Positions 1 to 6,841 of a DNA stretch of 14,637 nucleotides are shown one piece after another. This stretch comes from an uncultured Acidobacteriaceae bacterium (GTDB lineage: Bacteria > Acidobacteriota > Terriglobia > Terriglobales > Acidobacteriaceae): positions 1-14,637 of the forward strand of contig CAIMNN010000141.1 of NCBI GenBank assembly GCA_903842845.1, read 5' to 3'. The translations under genes were made by a program, and so were the position numbers. How positions within the stretch are numbered: the first letter of the stretch is position 1; each line of letters begins with the position of its first letter. Under the pieces are notes generated by a model. It saw only the letters and a program-made list of their open reading frames with translations. It made no database searches and was not told the origin of the DNA.

Positions 1-45
1 CGGGTATTCTAAAGTGTTGCAGCAAAATCAAAATGGAAAAGGTGA

Positions 46-903
46 ATGATGACGGATAGTTCCGTTGAGATACCGGTTGTGCCGGCTGAGTTTCCGAAGT
101 TGCGCGTGGCGGTTTTGGGCGCGGGCAAGATGGGCGGCATTCTGCTGCAAGCGTTTTTGAAGCAGAACCTGTTTGCACCGGAACAGATCACAGCGACGGT
201 GGGGCACGCGGAGCGGGCGCTGGCGCTGAGCACGCAGTGGGGGCTTGAGGTATCGACCGACAACCGCGCGGCGGTGAAGAACGCCGACCTGGTGCTGCTG
301 GGCGTGAAGCCGTTCCAGGTGGATGCGCTGGTTGCGGAGATCAAGGGCGCACTGAAGCCGGGCGTGATGATAGTGAGCTTTGCCGCGAGCGTGAAGACGA
401 GCGCGATCGAGGACGCGGTGGGCAAGGAGATTGCAGTAGTGCGCGCGATGCCGAACACTCCGGCGGCGCTGGGTTGCGGGGCGACTGCGCTATGCAAAGG
501 CCGCTATGTGAACGCGAAGCAGATGGAGTTGGCAACGCGCGTGTTTGATACGGTGGGGCGTACGGTTGTCGTCGATGAGAAACACATGGACGCGGTGACT
601 GGGCTTTCGGGGTCGGGGCCTGCGTATTTGTACATCATTATTGAAGCGTTGGCCGAGGCGGGCGTGAAAGTAGGATTGCCGCGCGATACGGCGACGCTGC
701 TGGCTGCGCAAACAACTTACGGTGCGGCGCGAATGGTGCTGGACACGGGCTATCATCCTGCGCTGTTGAAGGACGCGGTGACGACGCCTGCGGGTTGCAC
801 GATCGACGGCATTCTTGAGTTGGAAGAAGGCGGTTTGCGTGTAACGCTGATAAAAGCGGTGATGCGAGCGACCGAACGCGCGCGGCAGTTGGCGGCGGGC
901 TAG
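46..903 (+). CDS. proC: Pyrroline-5-carboxylate reductase (ProC)
   Basis: Catalyses the last step of proline synthesis, the NAD(P)H-dependent reduction of 1-pyrroline-5-carboxylate to L-proline, in the cytoplasm. The 285 residues start with about 18 extra residues before a Rossmann beta strand and the dinucleotide-binding motif GAGKMG (residues 25-30). The C-terminal dimerisation domain has the segment SGSGPAY and the family signature around residues 240-263 (LLKDAVTTPAGCTIDG), where the usual G-x-T-x-x-A/G core reads AGCTIDG. Length and domain order fit complete ProC proteins. The ATG at 46 follows a purine-rich GGAAAAGGTGA; a second ATG directly after it could equally be used. It heads a run of three same-strand genes, with 27 bp to the next. 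Family assignment is secure; nothing in the first 45 bases shows its promoter. Confidence 0.96.
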   Translation: MMTDSSVEIPVVPAEFPKLRVAVLGAGKMGGILLQAFLKQNLFAPEQITATVGHAERALALSTQWGLEVSTDNRAAVKNADLVLLGVKPFQVDALVAEIKGALKPGVMIVSFAASVKTSAIEDAVGKEIAVVRAMPNTPAALGCGATALCKGRYVNAKQMELATRVFDTVGRTVVVDEKHMDAVTGLSGSGPAYLYIIIEALAEAGVKVGLPRDTATLLAAQTTYGAARMVLDTGYHPALLKDAVTTPAGCTIDGILELEEGGLRVTLIKAVMRATERARQLAAG

Positions 904-930
904 AATCAAGTTCTACGGAGAGGACCGACG

Positions 931-1173
931 ATGAATATTCATGAAGGCGCCAAGAGGATCAAGCGAACGGGACAGATCTTATCGCTGATCGCAATTCTTC
1001 TCGCGCTTTTGCTGGTCATCTATCCAATCGTCTTTCAGACGGTATATCCTACGTCTCATCCATGGTTTTCATCGACACCGCTGCTGATACTGACTCTGAT
1101 TTTTTTGATTCCGGGCGGAGTGATCTGGATATTTGGTTGGATACTGGAAGGATTCACAAGCAAGAAATCCTGA
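931..1173 (+). CDS. Small two-helix membrane protein, unknown function
   Basis: This 80-residue protein has a short basic N-terminus (K8, R9, K11, R12), a strongly hydrophobic segment at about residues 15-36, a polar loop containing Y-P-T-S-H-P-W-F, and a second hydrophobic segment at about residues 48-72 that ends in F-T-S-K-K-S. The positive charges at both ends suggest that both termini face the cytoplasm. An upstream GGAGAGGA about 6 bases before the ATG is a good ribosome binding site, and codon use resembles the neighbours, so I consider it a real gene. It lies between proC (27 bp) and a membrane acyltransferase (29 bp), probably in one transcript. I do not recognise the family. A role as partner of the acyltransferase is only a guess from position. 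Confidence 0.7.
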   Translation: MNIHEGAKRIKRTGQILSLIAILLALLLVIYPIVFQTVYPTSHPWFSSTPLLILTLIFLIPGGVIWIFGWILEGFTSKKS

Positions 1174-1202
1174 TTCAATTTTGATTGCAGCAGATTCTCA
1201 CG

Positions 1203-2261
1203 ATGACAATCCAACGACCCAACTGGCTGCCTGCGTATATCCCTGAGTTCCAGGGATTACGCGGGTTTGCGATCTTGATTGTGATCGTTTTTCACTGCAA
1301 GGCTCTGCTGGAAGGGACGTGGGTGTATGGCGCTGCGCAGTGGGGCTGGTCGGGCGTTGAGCTGTTTTTCATTTTGTCGGGTTATTTGGTTACGACGATA
1401 TTGCTTAGTGAGCGCGAGAAGCCTCCGTTTTTGAAAAAGTTTTATATGCGGCGTGCGCTGCACATTGTTCCGGTTTATTTATTGGTGTTGATAATTTGTT
1501 ACACGATTCCTGATTGGTTTTTGGGCGATACGCTGGCGCATCAGACGCGGTGGCAGGTGCTCGTCGGGTATTTGTGTTTTGTGCAGAATTTGCGGCACTC
1601 GCCGCTGCCGGGAACGCTGGGGCCGACGTGGTTTTTGAGCGTGGTGGTGCAGTTTTATGTGGTGTGGGCAATCCTCATGAAATATATCCGGAGAATTCCG
1701 GTGCTGGCGCTGATATTGGTTGCGATGATGGTGACCTCGGCCGAGATGCGGCACTATTACTGGCATATGCCGTGGCTGAACACGACGCACACGCTGATAC
1801 ATATGGATGGAATTGCGCTGGGCAGTTTGATGGCGTTGGGAATCTATACGCTGCCGATGGCGAAGAGGTATTGGACGGTGCTGGGAGTTGCGGCAACGGT
1901 GCTGGGGTTTGTTGCGGCGGGAACGATTGCGGGCGGAACTTATTTGTTGGACACGGCGCTGGTTTTTGGATACGGCGGAGTGGTGCTGCTGGCGATGACG
2001 ACGACGGGCGCGAAGAATCCAGTGAGCTGGGTTTTGCGGAAAGGGCCGTTGGAGTTTTACGGAACGATAAGTTATGGATTGTATTTGTGCCACATTCTTG
2101 TGTTTGTTTATTACGGTTCGTTTAATGCGCGGCTGGACACGATGGGCGCGGAAGGGCATTTAATTATTCTGGCGTTGCGGCTTATGGCAGCGACTGTGTT
2201 TGGCGCGATCCTTTATTACGGGGTTGAGTCGCAGGTGATGAAGCTGAAGAAATATTTTTAG
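1203..2261 (+). CDS. Acyltransferase 3 family membrane protein (OafA/YrhL type)
   Basis: Integral membrane O-acyltransferase of the acyltransferase-3 family, members of which add acetyl or similar groups to surface sugars (O-antigen, peptidoglycan, exopolysaccharide or antibiotics). The N-terminus shows the family hallmark F-Q-G-L-R-G-F-A-I-L followed by an F-H pair ten residues on; the arginine and histidine are the conserved catalytic-region residues. Next come G-V-E-L-F-F-I-L-S-G-Y and a PTWFLSVVVQFY segment, both typical. About ten hydrophobic helices follow, and no SGNH extension is present, so this is the membrane-only form at 352 residues. The ATG at 1203 is preferred; an in-frame TTG at 1185 would add six residues. 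Neither has a clear ribosome binding site, which suggests coupling to the preceding gene. The acceptor substrate cannot be told from the sequence. Confidence 0.88.
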   Translation: MTIQRPNWLPAYIPEFQGLRGFAILIVIVFHCKALLEGTWVYGAAQWGWSGVELFFILSGYLVTTILLSEREKPPFLKKFYMRRALHIVPVYLLVLIICYTIPDWFLGDTLAHQTRWQVLVGYLCFVQNLRHSPLPGTLGPTWFLSVVVQFYVVWAILMKYIRRIPVLALILVAMMVTSAEMRHYYWHMPWLNTTHTLIHMDGIALGSLMALGIYTLPMAKRYWTVLGVAATVLGFVAAGTIAGGTYLLDTALVFGYGGVVLLAMTTTGAKNPVSWVLRKGPLEFYGTISYGLYLCHILVFVYYGSFNARLDTMGAEGHLIILALRLMAATVFGAILYYGVESQVMKLKKYF

Positions 2262-2352
2262 AGCGCGCCGGCTGCGTTCATCTTGTTCAATAAGAGACGT
2301 TTTTTATAGTTGCAAAAGCGTAGTTTCGAGAGTGTCCGCACGATTCCACACT

Positions 2353-2366
2353 GTGATTCGAATCAC
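2353..2366. promoter_or_regulatory. CRP/FNR-type operator palindrome before xfp-ackA
   Basis: GTGATTCGAATCAC is a perfect 14-bp palindrome with the layout GTGAT-N4-ATCAC. This is the spacing used by CRP (TGTGA-N6-TCACA) and FNR (TTGAT-N4-ATCAA) dimers, with half-sites of the GTGA type. It is the only perfect site of this kind I noticed in the non-coding parts of the window. Its centre is 66.5 bp before the xfp ATG. A CRP/FNR-family regulator with a CRP-like recognition helix is encoded at 13634-14353 and is a candidate binder; that link is inference. Confidence 0.6.
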
Positions 2367-2386
2367 GCCCCGCACATAGTGTGCAC

Positions 2387-2395
2387 TGCTAGGCT
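2387..2395 (+). promoter_or_regulatory. Possible extended -10 of the xfp-ackA promoter
   Basis: TGCTAGGCT reads as a TG-extended -10 element, TAGGCT matching TATAAT at three of six positions. A start site about seven bases on (near 2402) would put the GTGAT-N4-ATCAC palindrome at about -42, the classic class II activator position. There is no good -35 hexamer, as expected for an activator-dependent promoter. The match is weak on its own and rests mainly on this spacing. Confidence 0.35.
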
Positions 2396-2425
2396 GGTGA
2401 TGGAGACGTCTGGCGAGGTGACTAT

Positions 2426-4822
2426 ATGAGTGCATCCACGAGCGACCCGAAGAATTCCCTTCCTCTTACGAATGATGAAGTTCAACTGATGAACGCCTAT
2501 TGGCGAGCGGCTAATTATTTATCTGTCGGGCAAATTTATTTGAAAGACAATCCACTGCTGCAACGGCCGCTGACGCTTGAGGATGTGAAGCCGCGTTTAC
2601 TGGGGCACTGGGGCACGACACCGGGCTTGAATTTTTTGTATGTGCATTGGAACCGGATCATCCGTGAGCGGGATTTGAATCTGCTGTACATCATCGGGCC
2701 GGGTCACGGCGGGCCGGGATTGGTTGCGAACAGTTATCTGGAGGGCTCGTACACGGAGACCTATCCGCTGATAGAGCGGAATGTGGATGGAATAAAAAGA
2801 TTGTTCCGGCAGTTCAGTTGGCCGTATGGAATTCCGAGTCACGTTGCGCCGGAGACGCCGGGGTCGATACATGAGGGCGGTGAGTTGGGTTATTCGCTGG
2901 TGCACGCGTATGGCGCAGCGTTTGATAATCCTGATCTGGTTGTTGCGTGCGTTGTTGGTGATGGCGAGGCTGAGACGGGACCGCTGGCGACAAGTTGGCA
3001 CTCCAATAAATTTTTGAATCCGGCGACGGATGGTGCGGTATTGCCGATTCTGCATTTGAACGGATACAAGATTGCGAATCCGACGATACTGGCGAGGATT
3101 CCGCAGGCGGAGCTCGAAGCGTTGATGCGCGGGTATGGGTATGAGCCGTTCACGCTTGAGGGTCATGAGCCGGAAGAGATGCATCAGAAGGCTGCGGCGA
3201 TCTTTGACACGATGTTCGACCGCATAGCAGAGATACAGCACAACGCGCGCGTGAAGGGCGTGACGGAGCGGCCGATGTGGCCGATGCTGATACTGCGTAC
3301 GCCAAAGGGATGGACAGGGCCGAAGTTTGTTGACGGCAAGCCGGTGGAAGGCACGTGGCGCGCGCATCAGGTTCCGTTCAGCGAAGTGAGAGAGAACCCG
3401 GAACATTTGAAGTTGCTTGAAGAGTGGATGCGCAGTTACAAACCGGAGGAGTTGTTCGACGCGAAGGGGCACTTCCGCGAGGAACTGGTTGCGCTGGCGC
3501 CGAAGGGGCGGCGACGGATGGGGATGAATCCTCATGCGAATGGCGGATTGCTGCTGAAGCCGCTGACGGTTCCGAACTTCCGCGAGTTTGCGGTGCGTGT
3601 GGATGAGGCGAAGCGCGGTGCGCTGGATGTGGAAACGACGCGCGTGCTGGGCAAGCTGCTGGACCACGTGATGCGCGCGAACAAGGAAGAGAAAAACTTC
3701 CGCGTCTTTGGGCCGGACGAGACGGCGAGCAACCGTTTGCAGGATGTGATCCCCGATGCGGGGAAGATGTGGATGGCCGAGACGCTGTCGGTGGACGAGA
3801 ACTTATCCGAGACGGGCCGCGTGATGGAAGTGCTGAGTGAGCACATGTGCCAGGGCTGGCTTGAAGGATATTTGTTGACGGGGCGGCATGGGTTCTTCAG
3901 TTGCTATGAAGCGTTCATACACATTGTTGACTCGATGGTGAACCAGCACGCGAAGTGGCTGAAGTCGACGCGCGAGATTCCGTGGCGCAAACCGATTGCG
4001 AGTTTGAATTATTTGCTCACGTCGCATGTGTGGCGTCAGGACCATAATGGTTTTTCGCATCAGGACCCGGGGTTCATGGACCACCTGGTGAACAAGAAGG
4101 CGGATGTGGTGCGCATTTATCTTCCGCCGGATGCGAACACACTGCTTTCGGTTGCGGACCATTGTTTGCGCAGCCGGAATTACATCAACTTGATCGTCGC
4201 GGGCAAGCAGCCTGCGCCGCAGTGGCTGACGATGGATGAAGCGATAAAGCATTGCACGGCGGGTGTAGGGATTTGGGAGTGGGCTTCGACTGAAGGCGGC
4301 AAGGACCCGGATGTGGTGATGGCCTGCTGCGGCGATGTGCCGACGCTGGAGACACTGGCGGCGGTGATGCTGCTGAGGCAACAGGTGCCTGATCTGCGGA
4401 TTCGCGTGGTGAATGTGGTTGATCTGATGGCGTTGCAGCCGTTCAGCGAGCATCCGCATGGATTGCCGGACGAGGAGTTTGACCGCATCTTCACGGCGGA
4501 CAAACCGGTGCTGTTTGCGTTCCACGGTTATCCGACGTTGATACACCGGCTGACGTATCGCAGGAACAATCACGATAACATTCACGTGCGCGGATACAAG
4601 GAAGAAGGCACGACGACGACACCGTTCGATATGTGCGTGCTGAATAATTTGGACCGCTTTCAGCTTGTGCTGGATGTGGTGCGGCGCGTACCGCGTTTGA
4701 GGGGAATGATCGACGAGGCCGAGCAAATTTACTCCGAGGCGATAGAGCGCCATCACTTGTATGTAACGGAGAATGGCGAGGACCTGCCTGAGATACGCAA
4801 CTGGAAGTGGAGCGCGAAGTAG
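2426..4822 (+). CDS. xfp: Xylulose-5-phosphate/fructose-6-phosphate phosphoketolase
   Basis: Thiamine-diphosphate enzyme that splits xylulose-5-phosphate (and in many members fructose-6-phosphate) with phosphate into acetyl phosphate plus glyceraldehyde-3-phosphate (or erythrose-4-phosphate). The 798 residues match full-length phosphoketolases. Visible marks are LGHWGTTPGLNF near the N-terminus, IIGPGHGGPG, the signature EGGELGY, and the thiamine-diphosphate motif beginning G178-D179-G180-E181-A-E-T-G-P. Further on come HLNGYKIANPT, the central-domain ENLSETGR and HGFFSCYEAF segments, and SHVWRQDHNGFSHQDPG, which helps form the active site. The ATG follows GAGGTGA by five bases. It is 53 bp ahead of ackA on the same strand, so acetyl phosphate is handed to acetate kinase. 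Expression may depend on the CRP/FNR-type palindrome at 2353-2366. Dual versus single substrate use cannot be decided here. Confidence 0.97.
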   Translation: MSASTSDPKNSLPLTNDEVQLMNAYWRAANYLSVGQIYLKDNPLLQRPLTLEDVKPRLLGHWGTTPGLNFLYVHWNRIIRERDLNLLYIIGPGHGGPGLVANSYLEGSYTETYPLIERNVDGIKRLFRQFSWPYGIPSHVAPETPGSIHEGGELGYSLVHAYGAAFDNPDLVVACVVGDGEAETGPLATSWHSNKFLNPATDGAVLPILHLNGYKIANPTILARIPQAELEALMRGYGYEPFTLEGHEPEEMHQKAAAIFDTMFDRIAEIQHNARVKGVTERPMWPMLILRTPKGWTGPKFVDGKPVEGTWRAHQVPFSEVRENPEHLKLLEEWMRSYKPEELFDAKGHFREELVALAPKGRRRMGMNPHANGGLLLKPLTVPNFREFAVRVDEAKRGALDVETTRVLGKLLDHVMRANKEEKNFRVFGPDETASNRLQDVIPDAGKMWMAETLSVDENLSETGRVMEVLSEHMCQGWLEGYLLTGRHGFFSCYEAFIHIVDSMVNQHAKWLKSTREIPWRKPIASLNYLLTSHVWRQDHNGFSHQDPGFMDHLVNKKADVVRIYLPPDANTLLSVADHCLRSRNYINLIVAGKQPAPQWLTMDEAIKHCTAGVGIWEWASTEGGKDPDVVMACCGDVPTLETLAAVMLLRQQVPDLRIRVVNVVDLMALQPFSEHPHGLPDEEFDRIFTADKPVLFAFHGYPTLIHRLTYRRNNHDNIHVRGYKEEGTTTTPFDMCVLNNLDRFQLVLDVVRRVPRLRGMIDEAEQIYSEAIERHHLYVTENGEDLPEIRNWKWSAK

Positions 4823-4875
4823 CACTGAACAACAATCACAATGATGAAAAACAAATAAGGGGATGAAAGAAGGTC

Positions 4876-6069
4876 ATGAGCAATTTGCCGGTACTGGTGC
4901 TGAACAGCGGTTCGTCGTCAATCAAGTTTGCAATGTACGAGGCCGGTAACGGCAAGCGCGAGAAGTTGTTTGACGGCGCGGTGGATGGAATTGGCACAGC
5001 GATGGGCACGTTCTGGATAAAGGATGCGGCGGGGAAAAAGCTAGTCGACCAGACGCCGCCGCTGCCATCGCGCGCTGAGGCATTTGCATTGGTGGCCGCT
5101 GCATTGAACTCGGCTGATTTTCCGAAACCGGCGGCGATCGGGCATCGCGTGGTGTGCGCGGGGCCGACGATTCGCGAGAATCAGTTGGTGACGCCGCAGT
5201 TCATCGATGAGTTGGAGAGTTACGCGGAGCTTGCGCCGCTGCATACGCCGATTGCGGTGTACATTTTGCGCGAGTCGTTGCGGTTGTTTCCGGGCGTGCC
5301 GAATTTCAGTTGCCTGGATACGTATTTCCACCGTCACTTTACGGAAGAGGTGTACACGCTGCCGCTGCCGCCTGAGTACGCGGCGATGGGCGTGCGGCGT
5401 TATGGATTTCATGGGCTGTCGTATGAGTCGATCGTGCATGAGTTGGAGCCGAAGGTGCCGGAGCGGTTGGTGGTTGCGCATTTGGGCAATGGCGCGTCGA
5501 TATCGGCGATCAAGAATGGCGTGGGCGTAGACACTTCAATGAGCATGACGCCGTTCAGCGGAATTATCAGCGGCAGCCGCACGGGCGATATGGACCCGGG
5601 GGTGCTGATCTACATTTTGCGCAAGCTGGCGGCGGGCAAGCCGGGGACGCTTGAAGCAGCGGATGAGCTGGAGTCGATAATCGGCAAGAAGGCCGGGCTG
5701 CTGGGCGTGAGCGGATTGAGCAACGATATGCGCAGTCTGCGCGAGGCGATAGCTGCTGGGAACAAAGATGCGCGGCTGGCGGTGACGTTGTTCACGCGGT
5801 TGATTACGAAATATGTTGCGAGTTATTTTGCGGAGCTTGGCGGGATGGACATGCTGGTCTTCACGGGCGGCATTGGCGAGAATGATGGCGATACGCGCGC
5901 GGAGGTTTGTGCGGGGCTGAGTGCGTTGGGCATCAAGCTGGATGTGGCAAAGAATAAATCGCGCGGGATGGCAACGATATCAGCAGCAGACTCGAAGGTT
6001 GTGGTGCGTGTGATTCCGCCGGCCGAGGACCTGATGATCGTGAATCATGTGGTGCGGCTGCTGCATTGA
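4876..6069 (+). CDS. ackA: Acetate kinase
   Basis: Reversibly converts acetyl phosphate and ADP to acetate and ATP in the cytoplasm; after phosphoketolase it gives the energy-yielding step of the shunt. The 397 residues contain the N-terminal signature LNSGSSSIK (residues 9-17), R91 in GHRVVCAGP, H179 in GFHGLSY, the phosphate-binding stretch HLGNGAS, R235 in SGSRTGDMDPG, FTGGIGEND and E384 in PPAED. These correspond to known catalytic or substrate residues of acetate kinase, so the enzyme should be active. The ribosome binding site AGAAGG is only two bases from the ATG, unusually close, but the start fits the family's N-terminus. Its last 25 bases overlap the 3' end of the opposing vapC toxin gene. 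No phosphotransacetylase gene is in the window, consistent with acetyl phosphate coming from xfp. Confidence 0.97.
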   Translation: MSNLPVLVLNSGSSSIKFAMYEAGNGKREKLFDGAVDGIGTAMGTFWIKDAAGKKLVDQTPPLPSRAEAFALVAAALNSADFPKPAAIGHRVVCAGPTIRENQLVTPQFIDELESYAELAPLHTPIAVYILRESLRLFPGVPNFSCLDTYFHRHFTEEVYTLPLPPEYAAMGVRRYGFHGLSYESIVHELEPKVPERLVVAHLGNGASISAIKNGVGVDTSMSMTPFSGIISGSRTGDMDPGVLIYILRKLAAGKPGTLEAADELESIIGKKAGLLGVSGLSNDMRSLREAIAAGNKDARLAVTLFTRLITKYVASYFAELGGMDMLVFTGGIGENDGDTRAEVCAGLSALGIKLDVAKNKSRGMATISAADSKVVVRVIPPAEDLMIVNHVVRLLH

Positions 6070-6476
6070 TTTTTGTGGCGGGGCAGGGTGAGAACTTTGA
6101 GTCGCTTGCCGAGTCGCGCAAATTCGGGGTCGGCGGTGACAAGGGTAGCGTTTTTGCGCATGGCGAGCTCGGCGGCGAAGCAATCAGCGAAGCCGAGCTT
6201 GTAGTGATGTTTCAATATAGCGCTTTCAATGGAAATTGCCTCATCGACAGGGATAAAAAGTAAAATAGACCGCAATGTATTGAAATATGTTTTTACATTC
6301 GCCTCATTCGTAAATTTTGAAAGTATGTAATGAACCTCACCAAGGTTGATGACTGAAATGTACACCTGAATTGTCCCTTTGGATGCTTGTATCAACAATT
6401 CCTCAACGATACGTTCACCTTGCGTATTGAGGAAGTGACGCACCAAAGCATTCGCATCAAGGACGTACTGCTTCAA
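6045..6476 (-). CDS. vapC: PIN-domain ribonuclease toxin, VapC family
   Basis: Toxin of a type II toxin-antitoxin pair. PIN-domain VapC proteins are metal-dependent ribonucleases, often cutting tRNA or rRNA. The 143 residues show the four acidic positions of the active site: D7 (V-L-D-A-N), E47 (L-G-E-V-H), D98 (F-A-D-C-F) and D116 (T-A-D-P-E-F), all present, so the toxin looks intact. The start is a TTG whose first bases overlap the antitoxin stop codon (TTGA), and GAGG lies seven bases upstream, inside the antitoxin gene. The pair is therefore translationally coupled. The 3' end runs 25 bp into ackA on the opposite strand. The last roughly ten residues (N-Q-C-S-S-R-T-T) lie in that overlap and are probably not essential. 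Base composition is more AT-rich than neighbouring genes, suggesting acquisition as a module. Confidence 0.9.
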   Translation of the reverse strand: MKQYVLDANALVRHFLNTQGERIVEELLIQASKGTIQVYISVINLGEVHYILSKFTNEANVKTYFNTLRSILLFIPVDEAISIESAILKHHYKLGFADCFAAELAMRKNATLVTADPEFARLGKRLKVLTLPRHKNQCSSRTT

Positions 6477-6721
6477 AGACGATCCTCTCTTTCACGCTCC
6501 TTACGCTTCTCTTCGATCCACCAGGCTTCGACATCCTCTTCAACGTGACTCAAAATTCCACGTAATGCAAGAATTTCATCGATCGAAGTGGGTGTGATCT
6601 TGATACTACCCTTTTCATCACTTACCGACACACGCGTACCGGCCTTCAATTTGTATTTGCGGCGTAGCGCGGCAGGGATGACCAATTGTCCCTTGGAACT
6701 GACGGTTGCCATGTGTGTCAT
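6473..6721 (-). CDS. vapB: SpoVT/AbrB-type antitoxin, VapB family
   Basis: Antitoxin partner of the downstream VapC; it should bind the toxin with its C-terminal tail and DNA with its N-terminal swapped-hairpin barrel. From the chosen ATG the protein has 82 residues. The N-terminal part (MATVSSKGQLVIPAALRRKY, then LKAGTRVSV) is a textbook SpoVT/AbrB domain, and the charged C-terminus (E-E-K-R-K-E-R-E-R-E-D-R-L) fits a toxin-wrapping tail. I chose the ATG at 6721 because GAGGT stands seven bases upstream. The longer in-frame start at 6745 would lie upstream of the transcription start predicted from the promoter at 6746-6774, although it too has a GAGGT before it. The stop codon overlaps the toxin start by four bases. 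Confidence 0.9.
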   Translation of the reverse strand: MTHMATVSSKGQLVIPAALRRKYKLKAGTRVSVSDEKGSIKITPTSIDEILALRGILSHVEEDVEAWWIEEKRKEREREDRL

Positions 6722-6722
6722 G

Positions 6723-6754
6723 TGTCTTACCTCAAGGTAAGACATATCTTACCT
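6723..6754. promoter_or_regulatory. VapBC autoregulatory operator: three mirrored half-sites
   Basis: TGTCTTACCT-CA-AGGTAAGACA (6723-6744) is a perfect inverted repeat with 10-bp arms. Its right arm pairs again with the next element: AGGTAAGA-CATA-TCTTACCT (6735-6754). This makes three alternating copies of the AGGTAAG half-site, with a weaker CTTAC at 6761-6765. The array overlaps the proposed -10 box and the antitoxin's ribosome binding site, as expected where VapB/VapBC binding shuts off its own operon. The repeat structure is seen directly; binding is inferred from the family. Confidence 0.75.
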
Positions 6755-6774
6755 CGCTGGCTTACATTTTTCAA
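6746..6774 (-). promoter_or_regulatory. Probable vapBC promoter
   Basis: On the minus strand TTGAAA (6774-6769), a 17-bp spacer and TAAGAT (6751-6746) resemble a sigma-70 promoter; the -35 matches five of six consensus bases and the -10 four of six. Transcription would start near 6740, giving a leader of about 19 bases to the ATG at 6721 that contains GAGGT. The -10 box lies inside the mirrored operator, which explains how bound VapB could repress. Confidence 0.5.
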
Positions 6775-6841
6775 TAGCGACCTGAAACAGCCAGCGGCGC
6801 AGGTGCAGTAGACTGGTGTTTCAATCATTGGAGTTTTTCTT

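Noticed and set aside
2262..2320. A T-run (GTTTTTTATAG) after the acyltransferase gene, as a terminator.
   Set aside because: No stable inverted repeat directly precedes the T-run.
2597..4825. Long open frames antisense to xfp (356 and 340 codons).
   Set aside because: They are very rich in Arg, His and Gln, lack any recognisable domain, and are the usual antisense shadow of a GC-rich gene whose own protein is unmistakable.
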